A stretch of DNA of 64,000 nt from assembly GCF_013466985.1 (NCBI RefSeq), contig NZ_CP059164.1:1-64000 (forward strand). Reading direction: 5' to 3'. The position numbers and the translations under genes are program-made. The notes under the pieces were generated by a model, which made no database searches, was not told where the DNA came from, and was given only the letters and a program-made list of their open reading frames with translations. Shown here in pieces: positions 38,904-50,022 of the stretch. Numbering within the stretch: position 1 is the first letter of the stretch; every line of letters starts with the position of its first letter. The DNA comes from Nocardioides ungokensis (GTDB lineage Bacteria; Actinomycetota; Actinomycetes; Propionibacteriales; Nocardioidaceae).

Positions 38904-40378
38904 TCAGGTGGTGGGGAGCAGCACCGTGACGGTCATCTCACCGCCGTGGTCGCAGGGGATCTCCTCGGCAGCAGGCGCGGCGCCGTACTGCTGGTGGTGT
39001 CCGGACGAGCAGAGCCGCAGCTGCCCGCCGGCCCGGGTGACCAGGCTCTCCACCAGTGACAGCCCCAGGCCGAACCCCTCGCGGGACCGGGAGCTCGCGG
39101 CCCGGGTGAAGCGGCGGGTGGCCGTGGCGAGCAGCTCGGCGTCCATCCCGGGGCCGGCGTCGGTCACGCGCAGCCGGCCCCACTCGCCGACCCGGTCGAC
39201 CGCCACGGCGACCGGGGCCGCGCCGTGCTTGACGGCGTTGTCGAGGAGGTTGCCGACCAGCTGCCCGGCGGCCGCCTCGGACAGGGGGACCGGCGCCGGC
39301 GCGGTGGTGATGGTGATCGCGGACCGGCCGCGACCCGTGGCACGGGCGAGCGCGTTGCGTCGGGCGACCTCGGCGGCGGCGACCGGCGCCAGGTCGCAGC
39401 CGACCTCGTCGATCCGGGCGTCGTGGCCGACCTCGAGGAGGTGCTCGGCCAGCTTCACGAGGCGTACGACGTCGGTCTCGATCTCGGCGAGGACCGCCTC
39501 GTGCTCGGCCACCGAGCGGGTGCGCCGCCGGGCCAGCTGGAGGCGCGTGGTGAGCAGGGTCAGCGGGGTCCGCAGCTCGTGGCTGGCGTCGTTGACGAAG
39601 CGCCGCTCGCGCTCGACGGCCTCCTCCAGCGCGTCGAGCATGGCGTTGAGGGTGTCACCGAGCCGGGTCACCTCGTCGTGGCGACCCGGCGGCACCTCGA
39701 GCCGGACCCCCGACGCGCCCGCGACGATGTCGGCGGCCTGGGCGCGGTAGCGCTCGACGGGGCGCAGCGCGAAGCGGGCCAGCAGGTCGCCGACGACGGC
39801 CGTGGCCAGCAGTGCGCCGAGGCCGGCGGCCGCGAGCTGGGCCAGCAGCTCGAGCAGCGCCTCGTCGCGGTGGTCGCGGCGGACCGCGACCACGAGGACG
39901 GCCGCCTTCTGGCCCGCGGCGTCCTGCCCGGCCGCGCCGGGCAGCGGCGTGGCGTAGACCCGCAGCGGGTCCCGGGTGGTGGGCAGCAGCGCGCCGATGT
40001 CCTGCCGCACCGGCCCGTCCAGGGCGGTGTGCACCGTCCGGGGGGACACCAGGGCCCGGCCGTTGAGCGTGGGGCTGGCCGCGAGGACGTGCCCGTCCCG
40101 GTCGAGGACCTGGTAGAGCTCGCTGCCCACGACCTGGCTCACGTCGGGCACCAGCTGGCCGTTCGGCCTGATCAGGGGGGTGAGCAGCCGGGTGTCCGCG
40201 GACAGGTCGCCGTTGAGCTGCCGGTCCAGCGCGAACTGCACGCGCCAGTAGACGAACGCCCCCCGCGCGTGAGCACGAGCAGCATGGTCGCCGAGAAGCC
40301 GGCCACCAGCCGGACCCGCAGCGGAAGCCTCGCCACCCGGCGCCGCAGGCGGGTGGTGCGCGGGGGCCGGTCGGTCAC
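38904..40378 (-). pseudogene. Sensor histidine kinase, frameshifted near the N-terminus
   Basis: Full length would be about 491 residues: membrane helix 1 (about 22-40), an extracytoplasmic sensor (about 55-155), helix 2 (about 175-195), HAMP, the phosphoacceptor box NDASHELRTPLTLL, and a HATPase domain with NLLDNAVKH, DAGPGMD and GFGLGLSLV. The frame breaks inside the first helix at the C6 run 40259-40264; one more base restores LVLTRGGAFVYWRVQFAL. The GTG start overlaps the response-regulator stop, so they are a cognate pair. Confidence 0.85.
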
Positions 40379-41052
40379 GGGGCGGGGTCGATCCGGTAGC
40401 CGGCGCCGCGCAGCGTGGTGATCGTGCTCGTCCCGAACGGCCGGTCGATCTTGGCCCGCAGGCCGGCCACGTGGACGTCGATGACGTTGCTGCGCAGGTC
40501 GGTCTCGCCGTCCCAGACCTCGTCGAGGATGGTGAACCGGGTGACCAGGCGCCCGGCGCGCTCCATGAGCAGCCGCAGGATGTCGAACTCGCGGGCGGAC
40601 AGCTCGATCTCCACCTCGCCCCGCGTGGTGCGGCGGGAGGCCGGGTCGAGCACCAGGTCGCCCACCCGCAGCGGCTGCTCGTCGTCCCCGGCCGCCCGCC
40701 GGTGCAGGGCCCGCAGCCGGGCGATCAGCTCGTCGAGGTCGAACGGCTTGACCAGGTAGTCGTCGGCGCCGGCCTCCAGCCCCGCCACGCGGTCGGGCAC
40801 CGTGGTCCGGGCGGTGAGCATCAGCACCGGCGTGCGGACCCCCGCCTCGCGCAGCCGCCGGCAGACGGTCACGCCCTCCAGCCCCGGGAGCATCCAGTCG
40901 AGCAGGAGAACGTCGTACGCCGTCTCGCCCAGGGCGGCGCTGTAGGCCGCGCGGCCGTCGCCCACGACCTCGACCTGCCAGCCGGCCTCGGTGAGGGACT
41001 GGTCGAGGAGTGCCGCGAGCCGGGGCTCGTCCTCGGCGACGAGCACCCTCAC
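40375..41052 (-). CDS. OmpR-family response regulator
   Basis: The 225-residue regulator has a receiver domain with acidic pocket EDE (about 8-10), phosphoacceptor Asp in LLLDWMLPG (about 52) and the KPF lysine (about 102). A winged-helix DNA-binding domain follows (ELSAREFDILRLL, VDVHVAGLRAKI-type recognition region, TLRGAGYRI). GTG 41052 gives RVLVAEDEPRL. It is the first gene of a run with the kinase and the DUF4956-VTC-PAP2 genes in the same direction, making those genes plausible targets. Confidence 0.92.
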   Translation of the reverse strand: MRVLVAEDEPRLAALLDQSLTEAGWQVEVVGDGRAAYSAALGETAYDVLLLDWMLPGLEGVTVCRRLREAGVRTPVLMLTARTTVPDRVAGLEAGADDYLVKPFDLDELIARLRALHRRAAGDDEQPLRVGDLVLDPASRRTTRGEVEIELSAREFDILRLLMERAGRLVTRFTILDEVWDGETDLRSNVIDVHVAGLRAKIDRPFGTSTITTLRGAGYRIDPAP

Positions 41053-41106
41053 GGCGCTGCCTGCTGGGTCACGGCTCGACGGTAGCGTCCGGACCGTGAG
41101 GGTCCG

Positions 41107-42396
41107 ATGAAGACGACGCCCGCGAGAGCGACGCTCCCGGTGTGGTCGCCGTGGCGCACGGTGATCTGGTTCGGCATCGTCAGCCTGTCCGCCGACATGG
41201 TCTACGAGGGTGCCCGCTCCATCACCGGGCCCTACCTCGCCTCGCTCGGGGCCTCGGCCCTGGTCGTCGGGGTGGTCACCGGCGCCGGCGAGGCCGCCGC
41301 GCTCGTGCTGCGCCTGGTGTTCGGTCCGCTCGCCGACCGCAGCGGCGCCTACTGGCCGCTGACGATCGTGGGCTACGGGATGACCGCGGTGTGCGTGCCG
41401 CTGATGGCGGTCGCCCCGTTCCTCGGCGGCGTGGGCCTCGCCTTCGGGGCCACGATGGTGCTCCTGGAGCGGACCGGCAAGGCCGTGCGGAGCCCCTCGA
41501 AGTCGGCCCTGCTCGCCCACGCCGCCCGCTCCGTCGGGCGCGGCAAGGGCTTCGCGGTCCACAAGGCGCTCGACCAGGTCGGGGCGTTCGCGGGGCCGCT
41601 GCTGGTGGCCGGCGTGGTCGCCCTGACGACGCACACCTGGGCCGGCCTGGCGGCGCTCGCGGTCCCTGCGGTCGCCGCGATGGTGCTGCTCGCCGTGATC
41701 CGGGTGCGGGTGCCCGACATGCGGGTGTACGACGCCCCCGAGCCCGCCTCGCTCGAGACCGGGTCCGGCGAGGCCGACGTGGCGCTCGACGTCCCGGCCC
41801 CGCCGGCGGGCGCGGCTCCGACGTCGACAGCGGTCGCCGCCGGGCGGCACCGGCTGCCGCGCGAGTTCCACCTGTTCGCGCTGTCGTGCGCGGCCAGCAC
41901 CCTGGGACTGATGACGTTCGGCCTGATCGGCTTCCACCTCAGCGACGCCGGGCTGGTCCGGCCGGCGCTGGTGCCGGTGGTCTACGCGGTCGCGATGGCG
42001 GTCGAGGCGGTCTCGGCGCTGGCGACCGGGCTCCGGTACGACCGGGTCGGTCCGCGGGTGCTGCTGGTGCTGCCGTTCCTGGTGGCGCTGGTGCCGCTGC
42101 TCGCGCTGGCGAACCAGCTGGCGGTGGCCCTGGTCGGCGTCCTGATCTGGGGGGCCGCAGTGGGCGTGCAGGACTCGACGGTCAAGGCCCTGGTGGCTGA
42201 CCTGGTGCCCGCGCCGCGGCTGGCGACGGCGTACGGCGTGTTCGCGGCCTGGCAGGGTGCGGCAGCGCTGGCCGGTGGCCTGCTCGCGGGAGCGCTCTAC
42301 GGCGGCGGCCGGTGGGACCTGGTCGTGGTCCTCGGCGCCTGCCAGGTGGCGTCGCTGGTGCTGCTGGTCGTGGTGCTCAGGCGGCGAGACGGGTGA
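41107..42396 (+). CDS. MFS transporter
   Basis: The 429-residue protein has 12 predicted membrane helices in two halves. The loop 2-3 motif is GPLADRSGAYWPLTIVGYG, and a cytoplasmic linker near residues 205-255 is rich in Ala, Pro and acidic residues. MFS proteins move small molecules with a proton gradient; the substrate is unknown. It is divergent from the response-regulator operon, 54 bases apart. Its 3' end overlaps the convergent small gene by 20 bases. Confidence 0.88.
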   Translation: MKTTPARATLPVWSPWRTVIWFGIVSLSADMVYEGARSITGPYLASLGASALVVGVVTGAGEAAALVLRLVFGPLADRSGAYWPLTIVGYGMTAVCVPLMAVAPFLGGVGLAFGATMVLLERTGKAVRSPSKSALLAHAARSVGRGKGFAVHKALDQVGAFAGPLLVAGVVALTTHTWAGLAALAVPAVAAMVLLAVIRVRVPDMRVYDAPEPASLETGSGEADVALDVPAPPAGAAPTSTAVAAGRHRLPREFHLFALSCAASTLGLMTFGLIGFHLSDAGLVRPALVPVVYAVAMAVEAVSALATGLRYDRVGPRVLLVLPFLVALVPLLALANQLAVALVGVLIWGAAVGVQDSTVKALVADLVPAPRLATAYGVFAAWQGAAALAGGLLAGALYGGGRWDLVVVLGACQVASLVLLVVVLRRRDG

Positions 42397-42562
42397 GGTC
42401 GCGGTCGGCTGTGTCGCCCGAGGTGCCGGCCTCGGTGTCGGTGCCCAGGCGGACCGCCCGCCGCGCCGGCGCGCTGTAGGCGAGGAGCACGACGACCATG
42501 AGGATCGGCACGAGAAGCGTGAAGCCCATGGCACTTGCGGTGAACACGGCGACGAACGACAT
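42377..42562 (-). CDS. Small single-pass membrane protein
   Basis: The 61-residue protein has one strong hydrophobic helix (about 12-32, AMGFTLLVPILMVVVLLAYSA) followed by a basic patch and a Thr/Asp-rich tail. GAGGAG lies about 10 bases before the ATG. No family was recognised. The strong helix, ribosome binding site and convergent placement support it as real, though small GC-rich frames carry a false-positive risk. Confidence 0.5.
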   Translation of the reverse strand: MSFVAVFTASAMGFTLLVPILMVVVLLAYSAPARRAVRLGTDTEAGTSGDTADRDLTRLAA

Positions 42563-42729
42563 CTCGGGTCTGCTCCTCGGTTTTCGGGCCGGCCGGTCTG
42601 AACGGTCGAGCCGGCTGTGCGTAACAGGTACGTGCTCGAAATGCGCCCTGCTGAAACATGTTCCGCGCAACTTTCTCGCGGTGAGCCTGGTCACGGCCGG
42701 CTGACCAACCCTTTGCCACACTCGAGGAC

Positions 42730-43230
42730 ATGCCGACCCTCTCGGACTTCTCCGTCCGCAGCATCCACGGCGAACAGGTCGACCTCGGGGACTACTCCGG
42801 TCAGGTCGTCCTGGTCGTCAACACCGCCTCCCAGTGCGGGTTCACCCCGCAGTACCAGGGGCTGCAGGAGCTCCACGACGCGTACGCCGCACGCGGCTTC
42901 AGCGTGCTGGGCTTCCCGTGCGACCAGTTCGGTGGCCAGGAGCCGGGGACCGAGGCCGAGATCGCCGCGTTCTGCGAGCGCAACTTCGGGGTCTCCTTCC
43001 CGCTGTTCGCCAAGGTCGAGGTCAACGGCGCCGGGGCGGACCCGCTCTTCGCGTGGCTGCGCTCGGAGAAGGGCGGCCTGCTCGGCAGCCGCATCAAGTG
43101 GAACTTCACCAAGTTCCTGGTCGACCACCGTGGCCGCGTGCTGAAGCGCTACGGGCCCACCACCGCACCCGAGAAGATCGCCGCCGACATCGAGTCGGCG
43201 CTCGAGCGGACCGGCGAGGAGGCGGCTTGA
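42730..43230 (+). CDS. Glutathione peroxidase family protein (Cys type)
   Basis: The 166-residue thiol peroxidase reduces peroxides, in bacteria usually with thioredoxin or another thiol. Motifs are NTASQCGFTPQY with the peroxidatic Cys (about 37), LGFPCDQFGGQEPG (about 61-74, resolving Cys) and IKWNFTKFLVD (about 121-131) with the Trp/Asn of the catalytic tetrad. The stop overlaps the TTG start of the following SRPBCC gene (TTGA). Confidence 0.93.
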   Translation: MPTLSDFSVRSIHGEQVDLGDYSGQVVLVVNTASQCGFTPQYQGLQELHDAYAARGFSVLGFPCDQFGGQEPGTEAEIAAFCERNFGVSFPLFAKVEVNGAGADPLFAWLRSEKGGLLGSRIKWNFTKFLVDHRGRVLKRYGPTTAPEKIAADIESALERTGEEAA

Positions 43231-43697
43231 ACCGCTTCGCCGCGCGCACCGACGCCCAGGCCGTGGTGCGGGCCGGACGCGACGAGATCTGGGCGGCACT
43301 GACGGACCCGGCCCTGGTGGCCCGGATGACACCGTTCGTGAAGAGCATCGAGGCCGACGGGGAGCACTGGCTCTGGGAGATGACGAGCCTGGAGGTGCTC
43401 GGCGTCGGCGTCGCCTCGGCGTTCACCGAGCGGATGACCTTCACCGACCTCGAGCGCATCGAGTTCCGCCACGACCCGCCCGCCGGGAAGCAGGAGCGGA
43501 CCGGGGTGCACGGCTGGTACGACCTCACCGACGCCGACGGGGGCACCCACCTGGCCACCAGCCTCGAGGTGTCCGTCGAGCTGCCCCTGCCCCGGGTCTC
43601 GGGCCCGGCCGTCAGGACCACCATGAAGGGCGTGATGGCGACGATGGGCCAGCGCTTCTCCCACAACCTGCTCGACCACCTCGGCGTCGCCCGCTGA
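43227..43697 (+). CDS. SRPBCC/CoxG-like ligand-binding protein
   Basis: The 156-residue protein has a START/SRPBCC-type fold: RAGRDEIWAALTDPALVARM at the start and a long C-terminal helix, with alternating strands between. Such proteins bind hydrophobic ligands. The start is TTG 43227, overlapping the peroxidase stop by 4 bases, so the two genes are translationally coupled. The ligand is unknown. Confidence 0.75.
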   Translation: MNRFAARTDAQAVVRAGRDEIWAALTDPALVARMTPFVKSIEADGEHWLWEMTSLEVLGVGVASAFTERMTFTDLERIEFRHDPPAGKQERTGVHGWYDLTDADGGTHLATSLEVSVELPLPRVSGPAVRTTMKGVMATMGQRFSHNLLDHLGVAR

Positions 43698-43812
43698 GCC
43701 CCGCCCGGGGTGCGGTGTGGGTTCGGTGTGGGTGCGGGCTGGGTGCGGCGTTTCGGTCGTTGCGGTCGCAGGTGACTTGAACGTAACCACGGGCTCGGAG
43801 GATGGTTCGACC

Positions 43813-45192
<1,380 letters not shown>

Positions 45193-45233
45193 GCCGCGCG
45201 CACTGAGGTGCGCGAACTGAGTGACCGGGGGCC

Positions 45234-45239
45234 GATACT
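45234..45239 (+). promoter_or_regulatory. -10 element of a leaderless SRPBCC promoter
   Basis: GATACT lies 6 bases before the ATG at 45246, with no Shine-Dalgarno. Confidence 0.4.
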
Positions 45240-45245
45240 GGCGCC

Positions 45246-45683
45246 ATGCCCTCGTTCGCACACACCGAGACCGTCGCCGCCTCCCCCGAGGCCGTGTTCG
45301 CCATCCTCGACGACACCGACCGTACCCCCGAGTGGCTCTCGCGCTGCACGGGGATCGACAAGCTGACCGAGGGGCCGAACCAGGCGGGGACCAAGCTCCG
45401 CTACCACTACCAGCAGGGTGGCCGGTCAGGGACGATGGACGGGGCGATCGCTGCTCGGGAGGCCGGCCGGCACCTGACGATGCACTTCGTCGACAAGACG
45501 ATGGACGTGACCATCGACTTCCGGACCGCGGCCATGGGCGAGCAGACCTCGCTCACCCACGAGATCGACATCCGCACCCACGGCTTCGGCAAGCTCCTCA
45601 CGCCCATGATCAAGCGCTCGCTGCCGAAGCAGACGCTCGACGCGATGACCCGGCTGAAGGCGCTGGCCGAGGCGCAGGCCTGA
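45246..45683 (+). CDS. SRPBCC family protein
   Basis: The 145-residue polyketide-cyclase/dehydrase-like protein has VAASPEAVFAILDDTDRTPEWL at the start and a C-terminal amphipathic helix (PMIKRSLPKQTLDAMTRLKA), the usual SRPBCC ends. The ligand is unknown. It is convergent with ppgK, 6 bases apart. It differs from the SRPBCC protein at 43.2 kb and is not a close copy. Confidence 0.82.
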   Translation: MPSFAHTETVAASPEAVFAILDDTDRTPEWLSRCTGIDKLTEGPNQAGTKLRYHYQQGGRSGTMDGAIAAREAGRHLTMHFVDKTMDVTIDFRTAAMGEQTSLTHEIDIRTHGFGKLLTPMIKRSLPKQTLDAMTRLKALAEAQA

Positions 45684-45689
45684 GCGAGG

Positions 45690-46451
<762 letters not shown>

Positions 46452-46559
46452 CCTCCCAATCTCGTGGTTCCGGGGGGACCAAAGCAACTGTCGCGGCGGG
46501 TGAGGTCGTGCTTGCCTGATCGCGTCGGCCCCGCGCGGGGCCGGGAGGAGGGGTTCACG

Positions 46560-47090
46560 ATGTCCGCCAAGCACCTCGCCGCCGCGCTTGCGGCGGCAGC
46601 GATCGCCCTGTCGGGGCTGGTCTCGAGCGGCACGTCCACCGCGGCGGGCGCCGCTCCGGCCGCGACCCGGGCGGCCCCCGCCTGCACGAACGCGTTGCTG
46701 ACGGTGACCAAGGGCAGGCTCGAAGGCGCGGCCGGCTCGCGCTTCCAGACGGTCCGGGTGACCAACTCGTCTGCCCACGCGTGCTCCACCCCGGGGTGGA
46801 CCCGCTACCACTTCCTCAACCGGACCGGCCTGATCGGCTTCCGCTCTGCGCGCAACCCCGGCTTCGACCCGAGCAAGGCACCCGTGGTGATCCACGCCAG
46901 CCAGACCGTGCGCTCGGTCCTGTCCTGGGTCGACCCGGGTCCGGTCCCGGCGGCGCAGTGCCACGCCCGGCACGCCACCGGCTTCCGGGTGCGGCTCGCC
47001 GGCATCCCCGGCTTCCACCGCCTGCCGCTGGACGCGATGGTCTGCACGACGAAGAAGTTCCGCCCGCACGGCACCCGGCTCTCCCACTGA
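46560..47090 (+). CDS. DUF4232 secreted protein
   Basis: The 176-residue exported protein has a signal peptide (about 1-31, AALAAAAIALSGLVSSGTSTAAG) and a DUF4232-type domain with conserved cysteine pairs (ACTN, HACST, QCHAR, MVCTT). GGGAGGAGGGG upstream of ATG 46560 is a strong ribosome binding site. Function unknown; relatives are cell-surface or lipoprotein-like. Confidence 0.75.
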   Translation: MSAKHLAAALAAAAIALSGLVSSGTSTAAGAAPAATRAAPACTNALLTVTKGRLEGAAGSRFQTVRVTNSSAHACSTPGWTRYHFLNRTGLIGFRSARNPGFDPSKAPVVIHASQTVRSVLSWVDPGPVPAAQCHARHATGFRVRLAGIPGFHRLPLDAMVCTTKKFRPHGTRLSH

Positions 47091-47139
47091 GCCCCGGCCC
47101 TCGACCTGTCCCTGACCGGAGTTTACAAACCACACCCTC

Positions 47140-47168
47140 TTGTCAATGAGGTTTACAAACCCTATGGT
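47140..47168 (+). promoter_or_regulatory. alkB promoter
   Basis: -35 TTGTCA (47140-47145), a 17-base spacer and -10 TATGGT (47163-47168) lie about 32 bases before the alkB start. It is the best -35/-10 pair I found in the window. Two GTTTACA-type operator halves overlap it. Confidence 0.7.
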
Positions 47169-47178
47169 CGTGTAAACC
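47150..47178. promoter_or_regulatory. Operator over the alkB promoter
   Basis: GGTTTACA (47150-47157) and TGTAAACC (47171-47178) are perfect inverted halves with centres 21 bases apart, two helical turns. They flank the -10 element. An additional direct copy (GTTTACAAACC) occurs at 47121-47131 and repeats at 47151-47161. A TetR-type repressor is the likely ligand, but no tetR is adjacent. Confidence 0.65.
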
Positions 47179-47199
47179 TCTCGGCAGGAAGGTCACGTG

Positions 47200-48675
47200 A
47201 TGACACCGACGACCCCCGTGACAAGAACCGTCACCAGCAGCACCGTCGCGAACAGCACCGTCCCGAGCGGCTCGACCGAGCTGTGGAAGGACAGGAAGCG
47301 CTACCTGTGGCTGATCGGCCTGGTCGTGCCGTCGCTGGCCTTCATCGGCTACGGGATGTGGGCGCTCACCGGGTGGGGGGTGTGGTTCTGGATCGGCCCG
47401 ATCGTGATCCTGGTCGTCGTACCCGCCATCGACCTGGTCGCCGGCCTCGACCGCTCCAACCCGCCGGACGACGTGATCGAGGCGCTGGAGAAGGACCGCT
47501 ACTACCGGTGGATCACCTACCTCTTCCTGCCGATCCAGTACGCCGGCTTCCTCGGCGCGATGTGGCTGATCGGTCACGGCGGGATGGGCGGCTCCGACCT
47601 CTCGACGCTGGACAAGCTGGGCCTGGCCGTCTCCATCGGCTGCATCGGCGGGATCGGCATCAACACCGCCCACGAGCTCGGCCACAAGCGGGAGAGCCAC
47701 GAGCGCTGGCTGTCCAAGATCGCCCTGGCGCAGAGCTTCTACGGCCACTTCTACATCGAGCACAACCGCGGCCACCACGTGCGCGTCGCCACCCCCGAGG
47801 ACCCGGCCAGCAGCCGGGTGGGCGAGAACTTCTACCAGTTCTGGCCGCGCACGGTCCTCGGCTCGCTGCGCAGCGCGTGGAACCTCGAGAAGCGCCGCTA
47901 CGCCCGCCGCAAGCAGCACCCGTTCCGCCTCGGCAACGACGTGCTCAACGCCTGGGTGATGTCGGCGGTGCTGTGGGGCGCCCTGGTCGCGTGGCTGGGG
48001 GTCGGGATCCTGCCGTACCTCGTGGTCCAGGCCGTCGTCGGCTTCTCCCTGCTCGAGGTCGTCAACTACATGGAGCACTACGGGATGCTCCGTCAGAAGG
48101 TCGGCGTCGGCGAGCGGCAGCGCTACGAGCGCGTCGACCCTTCCCACTCGTGGAACTCCAACAACATCGCCACCAACGTGCTGCTCTACCACCTGCAGCG
48201 CCACAGCGACCACCACGCCAACCCCACCCGGCGCTACCAGACGCTGCGTGACTTCGAGGAGTCCCCGGTGCTGCCGACCGGCTACGCCGGGATGATCGTG
48301 CTTGCGATCGTGCCCGCGATCTGGCGACGCGTGATGGACCCGCGGGTGCTCGCGCACTTCGACGGCGACCTGAGCCGCGCCAACCTGAGCCCTCGCAAGC
48401 GCGACCGGATCCTCGCGGCCTACCCGCCGCCGGCTTCCGGTTCTGCCGTGGGCGGCGGCACGGACGCCGCTTCGGGAGTCGCCGTCGACGAGGTGATGGC
48501 GGCGCGCTGCCCCGGCTGTGACTACGTGTACGACGTCACTGCCGGCGACGAGCACGAGGGGTTTGCCGCCGGGACCGCGTGGGCGGACATCCCGGACAGC
48601 TGGTGCTGCCCGGACTGCGGGGTGCGGGAGAAGGTCGACTTCGAGCCGGTGCGGCTCGAGCGCGACGTCGCCTGA
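47200..48675 (+). CDS. alkB: Alkane 1-monooxygenase fused to rubredoxin
   Basis: Di-iron membrane hydroxylase that oxidises the terminal carbon of medium-chain alkanes. The 491-residue product has hydrophobic segments in its first 145 residues and again around 250-285. The three histidine boxes are HELGHKRESH, HNRGHH and LQRHSDHHANPTRRYQTLR. A C-terminal rubredoxin domain (CPGCDY near 431 and CCPDCG near 469) supplies electrons. AlkB-rubredoxin fusions are known mainly in Actinobacteria. The ATG at 47200 has AGGAAGG 7 bases upstream; a GTG precedes it directly. It is transcribed from the promoter at 47140. Confidence 0.93.
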   Translation: MTPTTPVTRTVTSSTVANSTVPSGSTELWKDRKRYLWLIGLVVPSLAFIGYGMWALTGWGVWFWIGPIVILVVVPAIDLVAGLDRSNPPDDVIEALEKDRYYRWITYLFLPIQYAGFLGAMWLIGHGGMGGSDLSTLDKLGLAVSIGCIGGIGINTAHELGHKRESHERWLSKIALAQSFYGHFYIEHNRGHHVRVATPEDPASSRVGENFYQFWPRTVLGSLRSAWNLEKRRYARRKQHPFRLGNDVLNAWVMSAVLWGALVAWLGVGILPYLVVQAVVGFSLLEVVNYMEHYGMLRQKVGVGERQRYERVDPSHSWNSNNIATNVLLYHLQRHSDHHANPTRRYQTLRDFEESPVLPTGYAGMIVLAIVPAIWRRVMDPRVLAHFDGDLSRANLSPRKRDRILAAYPPPASGSAVGGGTDAASGVAVDEVMAARCPGCDYVYDVTAGDEHEGFAAGTAWADIPDSWCCPDCGVREKVDFEPVRLERDVA

Positions 48676-48718
48676 CAGTCCGGCGGTTGCCGGTTGGTGC
48701 CGGGTCTCCCAGATCAGA

Positions 48719-50022
48719 TCACTCCCGCCGTCGCCTGCTTCGGATCCAGGTCGGTGGTGGTGCGCCGGGTCGCTGGGGTGGGAGGAACTCGGGCTTTCCG
48801 TCGGTCGGGTTGAGGCGGACCTGCCAGGGGGTGTGGTGGATGGTGCGGTGGTGGTGGCCGCAGAGCAGCACCAGGTTCTCGAGGCTGGTTTCTCCGTGGT
48901 CGGCCCAGTGGACGATGTGGTGGGCGTGGCCCATCACCGGGGGTCTGGTGCAGCCGGGGAAGGCGCAGTGGCGTCGCGGCAGACCAGGGCCCGCCAGATC
49001 GCGGGGGTGACAGTCGGCTGGTGCGGCCGACGTCCAACACCTCGCCTGGGTGCCGAGGGCGATGGGGATGAGGTCGGCGTCGCAGGCCATCCCGACGACC
49101 GCGGGGGTGAGCTCCAGCCCGTCGTCGGTGACGGCAGGCCAGCGGTGCCGAGGGTGGCCCAGTCGATCTCTGCTGGAGCCTCGAGGCTGGTGGTGACCGC
49201 GATCCGGGGTCGGGCGCCGTGGCAGTCGGGTGGCAGGTCGGTGGTCAGGGCGTGCCGGCAGGTCTCGACAGCGCGTCCCAGAGCCGGGCGCCGTGGTCCG
49301 CGGGTCCACGTTCTCGCCACCCGTGACCGGATCGACGGCGGGGCGGCTTGGTCAGCGGGGGAGGGCGGCCTTGATCGCCGCGGCGTCCTCGACGGTGCCC
49401 GGCCGCGGAGCCGGATGCCGCCGGCCCGTCCTCGACGATCGCCAGGAACCGACCGTGGTGGGCGGCCCGGTCCTGCCGCTCCAGCTCCTTCTCGGTCCTG
49501 CGTTCGGCGGCGTCGGGGTCGGCACCTCGACCAGGCGCCGGGCGGCCTTGGCCAGGTCGGTCGCGTTCACCGGGACGCGGCATCGAGGAACGCCTCCCCG
49601 TCCGCCCGCACCGTTGCGTCGGTCGGAGCCGGTCGACCGCGTCCACGATCACCGCCGCCTGCTCGGGCGACACCCGCCCCGCGACCATCGCGGCGTGGGT
49701 CGCGCAGCGCTCGTGGACCAGTGTCGGCGTGCCGGACGGTCTGGTGCCGGTGCCGCGGTGGGTGCCGGCCAGGTGGGTGAACCACTCCGCGGTCGACCCC
49801 CACGCCAACTCCTGCTTGGCGACCCCACGGGCGTGCACCTCCGCCAGCACCCCGGCTTCGAGGGCGGCAGGTGGGCGCGGAGCTTCTCGGCGACCACCAC
49901 CGCCTCGACCAGCTCCTCCGAGGTTCTGGCGACCCACATCGTCTCGTCGAGTCAGCCACCAGCGTGTTGGCGGCAGCGAGCACCCCGGCGGGGGTGGTCG
50001 GCGTACCGGTGGGCTGCTCCAT
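48719..50022 (-). pseudogene. DUF222/HNH endonuclease-like gene, heavily frameshifted
   Basis: Read across frames this is a 13E12-repeat-type protein: N-terminal DUF222 (MEQPTGTPTTPAGVLAAANT, then TSEELVEAVVVAEKLRAHL and VHERCATHAAMVAGRVSPEQ) and a C-terminal HNH nuclease (CAFPGC, GHAHHIVHWADHGETSLENL, CGHHHRTIHH). At least seven frame changes occur along 1.3 kb, for example near 49947, 49867, 49625, 49577 and 49525, so no intact protein is made from this sequence. Such genes are multicopy and poorly understood in Actinobacteria. The nuclease end is the best preserved. Confidence 0.75.
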
